From assembly GCA_017853835.1 (NCBI GenBank), contig JAFMIU010000026.1, positions 1 to 40,246 of the forward strand: a stretch of DNA of 40,246 nucleotides, given 5' to 3'. The first letter of the stretch is position 1. Every line of letters starts with the position of its first letter. This document shows positions 16,670 through 23,640 of the stretch, one piece after another. Source of the stretch: Pirellulales bacterium. Lineage in GTDB: Bacteria > Planctomycetota > Planctomycetia > Pirellulales > UBA1268. Position numbers and translations under genes: made by a program. A model generated the notes under the pieces. The model was not told where the DNA came from. It saw nothing but the letters and a program-made list of their open reading frames with translations, and did no database searches.

Positions 16670-16894
16670 CCATGCGGATGCTCCTGCACCGCGTCCGCTG
16701 ACGCGCGATGCATCACTCCCTGCCTGTTTGCTGGGCGGCTGCGAGGCAGTTCGGCGCTCCATTGCTGTGAATCACGGCGCGCGGCGGCCTGACGTGTGGT
16801 TCCAGTCGCGGCGATGGCGGCCATGAAAATTGTTCCGTTTTTTGGCCGAGGGAGGGAGCGTGGGCGTTCTGTCACGCGAATGAGACACGCCTGC
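16670..16894. promoter_or_regulatory. Upstream control region of amt
   Basis: No gene is seen here. It includes an AT-rich patch (AAAATTGTTCCGTTTTTT, near 16824-16842) about 60 bases upstream of the sigma54 promoter, where a DNA-bending protein site would be expected. A single TGCACC half-site lies near 16685. No full NtrC palindrome was found. The activator-binding site is therefore unproven. Confidence 0.35.
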
Positions 16895-16910
16895 TGGCAT
16901 GGGTTTTGCA
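16895..16910 (+). promoter_or_regulatory. Sigma54 (-24/-12) promoter of amt
   Basis: TGGCATGGGTTTTGCA matches the sigma54 consensus TGGCAC-N5-TTGCA closely. The invariant GG (16896-16897) and GC (16908-16909) are separated by exactly 10 bases. The start point would be near 16921, giving a leader of about 56 bases. Sigma54 control of ammonium transport genes is well established in other bacteria. Confidence 0.75.
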
Positions 16911-16923
16911 AGCACGGTACGCA

Positions 16924-16948
16924 GCGAGGCATGAGCGGTGTGCCTCGC
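16924..16948 (+). promoter_or_regulatory. 5' leader hairpin of amt mRNA
   Basis: GCGAGGCA (16924-16931) and TGCCTCGC (16941-16948) form a perfect 8-bp stem around a 9-base loop. It lies within about 4 bases of the predicted sigma54 start point, so it would cap the mRNA 5' end. It may stabilise the transcript or bind a regulator. Confidence 0.5.
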
Positions 16949-16976
16949 ACGACGTTGTTTCAACACAGAGGCGGAC

Positions 16977-18434
16977 ATGGGCTTTCTCAATCAAACGACG
17001 ATGAAGCGGTGCGCGGCCATCGCGATGCTGGTGGCGGTGGGGATCGGGTTCTCAGGCGGCACGCTTCAACACGCGGTGGCCGACGATGCGGTGGCGGTGG
17101 ACGCCGTGATCGAGACCGTCGCCGAGCCTGCCGATACGCTCGAGGCACTTCGGGCCGACACCGACATCCTGTGGACCTGCATCGCGGCCTTTCTCGTGTT
17201 CTTCATGCAGGCTGGTTTCGCACTCGTCGAAACGGGCTTCGCCAGGGCGAAGAATGCCTGCAACATCATCATGAAAAACCTGATGGACTTCGGCATTGGA
17301 ACCATCGCCTTCTACTTCGTCGGTTTCGGGCTCATGTTTGGCGCCACGAAGGGGGGCTGGATGGGCATGGATCACTTCATGTTCGACGCCGGCTCCCAGA
17401 GCCCCGGCTCGGAGAACTGGGGCTGGGCATTCCTCCTGTTTCAAACGGTGTTCTGCGCCACCGCTGCCACGATCATTTCGGGAGCCGTGGCGGAGCGGAC
17501 GAAGTTTTCCGCCTATCTGGTCTACAGCATCGTGATGACCGCCGTGATCTATCCGATCTTTGGCGGCTGGGTGTGGGGCGGGCTCTGGAAGCCCGACGGC
17601 GCCACCGCGGTGAATGAAGCCTGGCTCGGCGCGAAGGGCTTCCTCGACTTCGCCGGCTCGACGGTGGTGCATTCGATCGGCGGCTGGGCTGCCCTCGCCG
17701 GCGCGATCGTGGTCGGTCCCCGGATCGGCAAGTTTGTCGGTGGCAAGCCCCAGGCGATCCCGGGGCACTCCCTGCCGCTTGCAGCCCTCGGCGTGTTCAT
17801 CCTCTGGCTGGGCTGGTTTGGTTTCAATCCAGGCAGCACGACCAGCGTCAAGGGAGGCAGTTTCGCTTTCATCGCCGTGACGACGAACATCGCCGCCGCC
17901 GCCGGATCGATCGGCGGGATGGTGATGTCGTGGCTGCTCTTCAAGAAGCCTGACGTTTCCTTCGCCCTCAACGGGGCGCTCGCTGGCCTCGTCGCCATCA
18001 CGGCGGGGTGCGACTGCATCCCGGTGCCGCAGGCGGGTCTGCTCGGCCTGATCGCCGGCGTGGTGGTCGTGCTCAGCGTGCTGGCGATCGACCGCCTCGG
18101 CATCGACGATCCGGTCGGTGCCGTGTCGGTGCACGGAGTCTGCGGGTCCCTCGGCACGCTCGCGGTCGGACTCTTTCACCGCGACCTGGGGCTCGTCAAC
18201 GGCGGTGGTGCCGGTCAGTTGATGATCCAGCTGCTCGGCGTCGTCATCGCCTTCGCCTGGTCATTCGGGCTCAGCATGGCGATGTTCCTCGCGATCAAGG
18301 CGACGATCGGCATGCGGGTGTCGACCCAGGAAGAAATTGAGGGGCTCGACATGCATGAACACGGAATGCTCGCCTACCCCTCGGGCTGGATCGCTTCGAG
18401 CGATCTTGGCAGCGGCAAGGCGGTGATTCACTGA
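16977..18434 (+). CDS. amt: Ammonium transporter (Amt/MEP/Rh family)
   Basis: 485 residues. A cleavable signal peptide (MKRCAAIAMLVAVGIGFSGG region) and a short acidic periplasmic segment precede 11 membrane helices. The family motifs are MQAGFALVETGFARAKNACN, NIIMKNLMD and FGGWVWGG. The twin pore histidines are H232 (VVHSIGG) and H386 (VSVHGVCGSLG). The C-terminal tail (VSTQEEIEGLDMHEHGM) matches the region that contacts PII proteins. It conducts ammonium into the cell. The ATG at 16977 follows GAGGCGG and fits the sigma54 promoter 60 bases upstream. No glnK/glnB is next to it, unlike many bacteria. A terminator follows. Confidence 0.95.
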   Translation: MGFLNQTTMKRCAAIAMLVAVGIGFSGGTLQHAVADDAVAVDAVIETVAEPADTLEALRADTDILWTCIAAFLVFFMQAGFALVETGFARAKNACNIIMKNLMDFGIGTIAFYFVGFGLMFGATKGGWMGMDHFMFDAGSQSPGSENWGWAFLLFQTVFCATAATIISGAVAERTKFSAYLVYSIVMTAVIYPIFGGWVWGGLWKPDGATAVNEAWLGAKGFLDFAGSTVVHSIGGWAALAGAIVVGPRIGKFVGGKPQAIPGHSLPLAALGVFILWLGWFGFNPGSTTSVKGGSFAFIAVTTNIAAAAGSIGGMVMSWLLFKKPDVSFALNGALAGLVAITAGCDCIPVPQAGLLGLIAGVVVVLSVLAIDRLGIDDPVGAVSVHGVCGSLGTLAVGLFHRDLGLVNGGGAGQLMIQLLGVVIAFAWSFGLSMAMFLAIKATIGMRVSTQEEIEGLDMHEHGMLAYPSGWIASSDLGSGKAVIH

Positions 18435-18500
18435 GCCACACGGCCGGAGCAGGGTGGCTGGCGACAGCCAGCGTGCCCCGCCCGGCCCGAATCCAGAAGG

Positions 18501-18558
18501 ATGCCCCACCTGGCGTGGGCGGGCAATCCGCCTCGCTCGCTCACGCCGGGGCATTTTT
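18501..18558 (+). terminator. Rho-independent terminator after amt
   Basis: ATGCCCC (18501-18507) pairs with GGGGCAT (18548-18554), and the inner GGCGTG (18512-18517) pairs with CACGCC (18542-18547). This makes a 13-bp stem with a 4-base bulge, followed by a run of T. It lies between the convergent amt and SDR genes; only the plus strand has the T run. Confidence 0.6.
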
Positions 18559-18631
18559 CATTTCGACCGGCGGGAACACGATCGTTGGCCGCCGCGTTGA
18601 GATGATGGCCCCGTGTGAGCGGGCGAAATGA

Positions 18632-19408
18632 TCAGGCGCGGCGAAAGCCACCGTTCACGGGGAGCACCTGACCCGTGATGAAGCCGGCGGCCGGTGACAC
18701 GAGGAAGTGCACCGCGTGGGCGACATCCTCCGGCGTGCCCCAGCGGCCGAGCATGCTTTCCCGCACGGCCCGTCGCTGCCAGGTTTCGCTGGCGTGTTCG
18801 CCCCAGGCCGTCTTGATCCAGCCGGGCGCCACGCAGTTGACCCGCACCTTCGGGCCGAGCGATCGCGCGGCACTCCGGGTGAAGGCCATCACGGCTCCCT
18901 TCGCTGCCGCGAAGAGCTCGCCGCTGTCGCCCTCCATGCCGACGGCCGCCTGATCCCACCCGATTGTGACCACCGTGCCGCCGTCGCGGGCGGCCATCCA
19001 GCGGCCGAGGCCACGGGCCATTTCCATCGTGGCGATCACGTCGATCGACAGGAGCGTGTCGAGTTTGCGGCGAAAGGCCCAATGGGCCGCGTCTCCGGTG
19101 AGCACGTCGGCACCCGCCACGAGCACCACGGTGTCGATCGTGGGAAGGGCGGCCGTCACTTCAGCCACGAGGCGGTCGGCGGCTCCCGTCTCGGCCAGGT
19201 CGGCGAGGAACGTGCCGGCGTGACGGTCTCCAAGCCGACCAGCCACCTCGACAGCCGCCGGGGCCGACCGGCCGTGGATCGCCACCCGCGCTCCAGCGGC
19301 GGCCAGTTCGAGGGCGACCGCACGGCCGATGCCCCGCGTGGCGCCCGTCACCAGGGCGGTGCGATCTGTGAGATCGATATCGACGGCCGATGCATCCACC
19401 CCGTTCAT
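18632..19408 (-). CDS. SDR-family protein with degenerate active site
   Basis: 258-residue Rossmann-fold protein of the short-chain dehydrogenase/reductase family. The cofactor motif TGATRGIG (21-28) is intact. The usual NNAG reads VLVAG, and the catalytic YxxxK reads FAAAK (F166, K170), so the catalytic Tyr is replaced by Phe. The Ser region reads VVTIGWDQAAVGMEGDSGE. The C-terminal part (VRVNCVAPGWIKTAW, GRWGTPEDVAHAVHFL, ITGQVLPVNGGF) is standard. It could bind NAD(P)(H) without classic oxidoreductase activity, or use another residue. The start ATG at 19408 overlaps the stop of the PQQ-propeller gene (ATGA), so the pair is translationally coupled. Confidence 0.85.
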   Translation of the reverse strand: MNGVDASAVDIDLTDRTALVTGATRGIGRAVALELAAAGARVAIHGRSAPAAVEVAGRLGDRHAGTFLADLAETGAADRLVAEVTAALPTIDTVVLVAGADVLTGDAAHWAFRRKLDTLLSIDVIATMEMARGLGRWMAARDGGTVVTIGWDQAAVGMEGDSGELFAAAKGAVMAFTRSAARSLGPKVRVNCVAPGWIKTAWGEHASETWQRRAVRESMLGRWGTPEDVAHAVHFLVSPAAGFITGQVLPVNGGFRRA

Positions 19409-21054
19409 GGTGTCGCACCCGTCGCCAGAGGCAGGCGGTAGCACGCGGCCTCTTCGGCGTTGCGCACGAGCAACCGATCGCCCGACAGGCAGAGGTTGTT
19501 CCAGGTCTGGCCCCCGAGAGCTTCGAAGCGGCCTCGCACGGCATGCCTCGCCGGCGAGCAGCCGACCGCGACCACCTCGCCCGATTCCGCCTGCACGAGG
19601 AGCAGCGTGCCCACGCGGAGCACCTGCCCCTGACCGTAGCGGCCGCCCTTCCACTGCCGCGTGCCGTCGGCGAGCGACACGCACTCGAGCACGCCATCGG
19701 AGAGACCGTAGGCGAAGCCCTCGTGGATGACCACGTTGGTGAACTTCGTCTTGAGAGACGAGGGCTGCCGCCAGACGGCCGAGAACTCGGGGGCATCGGA
19801 GTCGGCGGCGGCGAACAGGGCGGCGCCGATGCCATACCCCTTCGAGATGAAGATGCGTCCGTCGTCGAGCAGGTGGGGCTGCGAGCAGGTGGCGTCGGAG
19901 TTGGAGTGACCCGGCCAGTCAAACCGCCACTGCTGCGTGCCGTCGATCGGATCGTGTCCCGCCACGCTCGACTCGTTCACCGTGAGCACCATCTCGCGGC
20001 CCCCGATCGACACAAGCTGGGGCGACACGTAACTGATCTGCTGGTCGCCACCGGTCCAGGCGCGGGCTCCGGTGAGCCTGTCATACGCGGCCAGCGACAC
20101 CCCCCCGCCGTCACGGGTGGGGCCGCCGCCCGGCACGATCACGAGCGAGTCGGTGACAAGCGGTGAGCCGGCACGTCCCCAGGCCACCGCCGCCGCATGG
20201 GCGTCGGGATCGATTCCGAGATCCTTCAGCACGTTCTGCTTCCACACCACGCGGCCGGTCGATCCGTCGATCGCATGAAGCCAGCCGGTGGCACCGGTGG
20301 CGTAGACCGTGCCATGGGCGATGGAGGGGGTCGAGCGGGGGCCGATGCCCCCGAGCACGGTTTCGTGTCGTCCGCTCACGGAAACCGTCCACTCCACGGC
20401 GCCGGTCGGAATCGCCTGGCATGAGATGATCTCGTCGTCGCCGCGTTGTTCGAGCGTGACGGCATGTTCGCCGCAGGTGGCGAAGCCGCTCCAGCCGGCA
20501 CCGATCGGCCGGCGCCACAGCGGTGATGGCGGATGGGCTTTCCAGTCGGGGTCGAGCTCCGGCGCCTCGATGGCCGCAGACCCGGTCGGGCCGAGGAACC
20601 GTGGAAAATCGCTCGGGGTTGCCTCCCAGGAACCGGCCGACGCCTCGGCCGACGCCGTCACGTCGGGCAGGAGTCGGTCGCGAGACGGCGTCCATCGAAA
20701 CATGAACTGCGGCACGAGGTCGCCCGACACCCGCTCGATCCGAAGCACGGCGCACGCCACCGCCACGAGGCCGACCAGCCCACCGAGCACCAGCCGCTTG
20801 GCCCGCGTGGAGTGGCCGCTCTCCAGCACAAACCAGCCGAGCACCGACATCGCCGCCGAGAAGACCAGGATCAGGGTGATGATGTTGCGAACGGCGGCAT
20901 CGACCACGCTCCCGACGAGCGGCTCGAGGAGTCCGGCTCGCACCATCACCGTGGCGGCGGCCAGGGATGCGAGCGTGACGAACACCCGACGCGGGGGCGT
21001 GAGGGGCCTCGGGGCGGGCGGGGAAGCAGCGGAATCCTTTCGGCGGCGGCGCAT
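19405..21054 (-). CDS. Membrane-anchored PQQ-like beta-propeller protein
   Basis: 549 residues. After a basic N-terminus there are about three hydrophobic helices in the first 115 residues (VFVTLASLAAATVMVRAGLL, NIITLILVFSAAMSVLGWFV, LVLGGLVGLVAVACAVL). A PQQ-binding-like beta-propeller follows, with repeats such as YATGATGWLHAIDGSTGRVV, LAAYDRLTGARAWTGG and ECVSLADGTRQWKGG. The domain opens with DFPRFLGPTG, typical of planctomycete outer-face propeller proteins. Many such proteins do not bind PQQ and their role is unknown. It is the first gene of a two-gene unit with the SDR gene. The start at ATG 21054 is divergent from the PLP enzyme at 21137. Confidence 0.8.
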   Translation of the reverse strand: MRRRRKDSAASPPAPRPLTPPRRVFVTLASLAAATVMVRAGLLEPLVGSVVDAAVRNIITLILVFSAAMSVLGWFVLESGHSTRAKRLVLGGLVGLVAVACAVLRIERVSGDLVPQFMFRWTPSRDRLLPDVTASAEASAGSWEATPSDFPRFLGPTGSAAIEAPELDPDWKAHPPSPLWRRPIGAGWSGFATCGEHAVTLEQRGDDEIISCQAIPTGAVEWTVSVSGRHETVLGGIGPRSTPSIAHGTVYATGATGWLHAIDGSTGRVVWKQNVLKDLGIDPDAHAAAVAWGRAGSPLVTDSLVIVPGGGPTRDGGGVSLAAYDRLTGARAWTGGDQQISYVSPQLVSIGGREMVLTVNESSVAGHDPIDGTQQWRFDWPGHSNSDATCSQPHLLDDGRIFISKGYGIGAALFAAADSDAPEFSAVWRQPSSLKTKFTNVVIHEGFAYGLSDGVLECVSLADGTRQWKGGRYGQGQVLRVGTLLLVQAESGEVVAVGCSPARHAVRGRFEALGGQTWNNLCLSGDRLLVRNAEEAACYRLPLATGATP

Positions 21055-21136
21055 GACACCCTTTTACTGGAAGAACCGCGGGTCCGCGACTACACTCCCC
21101 GCGGTACGTCGCCCAGACCCGTCGGCAGGAATCGGC

Positions 21137-22363
21137 ATGCTCACGACCAACGCCCCAGATCCGGCTCGGTCGCCGTCTGCCTCGACCGGCCAAGGCGGCC
21201 CCTCCACGGTGGCTGTGCACGCGGGCGAGGCTCGCCAGAAGCCCGGGTTTTCGATCACCGACCCGATTTTCGCCTCGAGCACCTACACGTTTGCCGACAC
21301 CCAGGCGATCGTCGACTTCATCGAGCAGAAGCAGCTTCGCGAGGAGTATGGCCGCTACGGCAATCCCGGCGAGCGGGTCGTCGAAGACAAGCTCGCGGCG
21401 CTCGAAGGAGGCGAGGCGGCGGCCCTCTTCTCCAGTGGCATGGCGGCACTCGTCGGGCTCCTGATGGCGCATTGCAGCGCCGGCGACGAGATCGTGTTTT
21501 TCGACGAGTGCTACCATCGCAGCCGCGAGTTCTGCCGTCGGCACCTCACCCGCTTCGGCGTGGGCTTTCGCGAGGTGATCACCGCCGACTACGAGGCGAT
21601 GGAGGCGGCCATCACGCCGCAGACGAAGTTCCTGGTCAGCGAGTCGCCCACCAACCCGCACCTGAGCGTGATCGACATCGAGCGGTTTGCCGATCTTGGC
21701 CGCCGCCGCGGGGTGCACACGCTCATCGATGCCACCCTCTGCACGCCCTACAACCTCACGCCACTCGCCGCTGGGGTCGATTTCGTGCTCCATTCGGCTA
21801 CGAAGTATCTCGGCGGCCACAATGACCTCCTGGCCGGCGTGGTGATCGGTTCGAAGGAACTGCTCGAGCCGGTTCGCACCCTTCGCGGCATCATGGGGGG
21901 CGTGAACTCGCCTCACAACGCCTACCTCCTCGAGCGCGGCCTCAAAACCCTGGCCCTCCGGATGGAGCGGCACAACGCCAACGGCCTCGCCGTCGCGCGG
22001 TTTCTGGAGGGCCATCCCCGCGTCGAGCGGGTGCTCTATCCCGGGCTTGAGAGCCATCCCTACCACGCCGTCGCGAAGCGAACGATGCGAGGCTGCGGTG
22101 GACTCGTGACGTTTTTCGTGAAAGACGCCGACTGGCGGCGCACGGCCGACGTCGTCGATGCCGTTCGGATTCCGCGGATCGGGCCGAGCCTCGGCGGCGT
22201 CGAGTCGCTCATCGAGCAGCCGCTCGTGATGAGCTACTGGAACTATTCGCCGGCCGAGCGGGCGTCGTTCCGCATCGCCGACAACATGATCCGCATGGCC
22301 TGCGGCATCGAAGACGCCGAGGACCTGATCGCCGATCTGGCGCAGGCCCTCGATCGCACGTAG
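21137..22363 (+). CDS. Trans-sulfuration PLP enzyme (cystathionine gamma-synthase/lyase type), copy 1
   Basis: 408-residue fold-type I PLP enzyme of the Cys/Met metabolism family. Motifs are YGRYGNPGERVVEDKLAALE, the SSGMAAL phosphate region, SESPTNPHLSVIDIE and DATLCTPYNLTPL. The PLP-binding Lys is in HSATKYLGGHNDLLAGVV. These enzymes make or break C-S bonds of cystathionine, homocysteine or methionine in the cytoplasm. The start ATG at 21137 follows GGCAGGA. The exact reaction cannot be told from sequence. It is followed 8 bases later by a paralog. Confidence 0.88.
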   Translation: MLTTNAPDPARSPSASTGQGGPSTVAVHAGEARQKPGFSITDPIFASSTYTFADTQAIVDFIEQKQLREEYGRYGNPGERVVEDKLAALEGGEAAALFSSGMAALVGLLMAHCSAGDEIVFFDECYHRSREFCRRHLTRFGVGFREVITADYEAMEAAITPQTKFLVSESPTNPHLSVIDIERFADLGRRRGVHTLIDATLCTPYNLTPLAAGVDFVLHSATKYLGGHNDLLAGVVIGSKELLEPVRTLRGIMGGVNSPHNAYLLERGLKTLALRMERHNANGLAVARFLEGHPRVERVLYPGLESHPYHAVAKRTMRGCGGLVTFFVKDADWRRTADVVDAVRIPRIGPSLGGVESLIEQPLVMSYWNYSPAERASFRIADNMIRMACGIEDAEDLIADLAQALDRT

Positions 22364-22371
22364 GCACCTCC

Positions 22372-23514
22372 ATGCGGTTTCGCACGCGGGCGATCCACGT
22401 CGGTCAGGAGCACGACCCCACGACGGGGGCGGTGGTGCCGCCGCTTCATGTGGCGAGCACCTTCGTGCAGCCGGACGCCTCGATGACGTCGGCCTACGAC
22501 TACGCACGCACGGGGAGCCCCACTCGGCATGCCTTCGAGAAGACGCTTGCCGATCTCGACGGCGGCGTTCGCGCCCTCGCCTTCGCCTCGGGCATGGCGG
22601 CCACGCACGGCGCCACGATGCTTTTGGCGCCCGGCGACGAAATCGTCACGGGCACCGACATCTATGGCGGCACCTGGCGGCTGTTCAACCGGGTGCTCGC
22701 GGAAAAGGGGATCGTGGTGCGGGCGGTCGACACCTCCGACACCGATGCCGTCGCCGCCGCCGTCGGCCCGAAGACGAAGCTCGTGTGGGTGGAGTCGCCG
22801 GGCAACCCGCTCCTCACGATCACCGACATCGCCGCGTGTGCGTCGATCGCCCACGCCGCCGGTGCGCTCCTCGCCTGCGATGCCACGCTCACCACGCCGG
22901 CGCTGTCGCGGCCGCTGGAACTCGGGGCCGACATCGTGATGCACTCCGCCACGAAGTCGATCGGCGGGCACAGCGATCTCCTGGGCGGCGCGCTCGTGGT
23001 GCGCGATGCGGAACTGGGCACCCGGCTGCATTGGCTTCAAAACGCCACCGGCGCCGTGATGGGGCCGCTCGAGGCGTTTCTCTGTTCGCGTGGACTCAAA
23101 ACCCTCGAACTTCGGGTGCTCGCCCAGTCGGCCACGGCCCTCCATCTTGCCGAGTGGCTCGTGGAGCATCCGGCCGTGGACCGCGTGCTGTATCCGGGGC
23201 TCGCCGGCCACAAGGGGCACGCCCTGGCGATGCGGCAGATGGCCGCTGGCGGCACGATCGTGAGTTTCGAGGTGAAGGGGGGCGTGGCGGAAGCCCGCCG
23301 GGTGGTCGAGTCGACGCGTCTGTTCCAGTTGGCGGTGAGCCTCGGGGCGGTGGAATCGCTCATTGAAATCCCAGCGATGATGTCGCACGGGTCGTACGCG
23401 CCCGAGGCGCGTCGGGCGGTGGGCATCGCCGATGGGCTCATCAGGCTGTCGGTCGGCCTCGAGGCCTTCGAGGATCTCCGCGACGATCTCGCCGACGCAC
23501 TTCAGGCAAAGTAG
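22372..23514 (+). CDS. Trans-sulfuration PLP enzyme (cystathionine gamma-synthase/lyase type), copy 2
   Basis: 380 residues, same family as the gene before it and likely in one operon. It starts FRTRAIHVGQEHDPTTGAVV, the usual N-terminus of cystathionine gamma-synthases/lyases. It has SGMAATHGATMLLAPGDEIV, YGGTWRLFNRVL, VESPGNPLLTITDI and the PLP Lys in HSATKSIGGHSDLLGG. SLGAVESLIEIPAMMSHGSY near the C-terminus matches family members. The two neighbours may carry out consecutive trans-sulfuration steps or have different substrates. A short direct repeat (GGCAAAGT twice) spans the stop codon. Confidence 0.88.
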   Translation: MRFRTRAIHVGQEHDPTTGAVVPPLHVASTFVQPDASMTSAYDYARTGSPTRHAFEKTLADLDGGVRALAFASGMAATHGATMLLAPGDEIVTGTDIYGGTWRLFNRVLAEKGIVVRAVDTSDTDAVAAAVGPKTKLVWVESPGNPLLTITDIAACASIAHAAGALLACDATLTTPALSRPLELGADIVMHSATKSIGGHSDLLGGALVVRDAELGTRLHWLQNATGAVMGPLEAFLCSRGLKTLELRVLAQSATALHLAEWLVEHPAVDRVLYPGLAGHKGHALAMRQMAAGGTIVSFEVKGGVAEARRVVESTRLFQLAVSLGAVESLIEIPAMMSHGSYAPEARRAVGIADGLIRLSVGLEAFEDLRDDLADALQAK

Positions 23515-23640
23515 GCAAAGTCTGCCGGTCGCGTGGATTTTGACGAAAGTCGCGACCCTGCCGGTGACGATACCGATTCCGATTGAGAAGAGACTGCCGG
23601 TCCATCGACCGGTCGGGCAACGTGAATCGGAGGTCGAGGC

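Noticed and set aside
16670..16894. NtrC-like palindromic site upstream of amt
   Set aside because: Only one half-site (TGCACC near 16685) was found. The next matching half is too far away.
23506..23521. Tandem GGCAAAGT repeat at the end of the second PLP enzyme gene
   Set aside because: Two short copies spanning a stop codon are explained by a small duplication. No array or symmetry suggests function.
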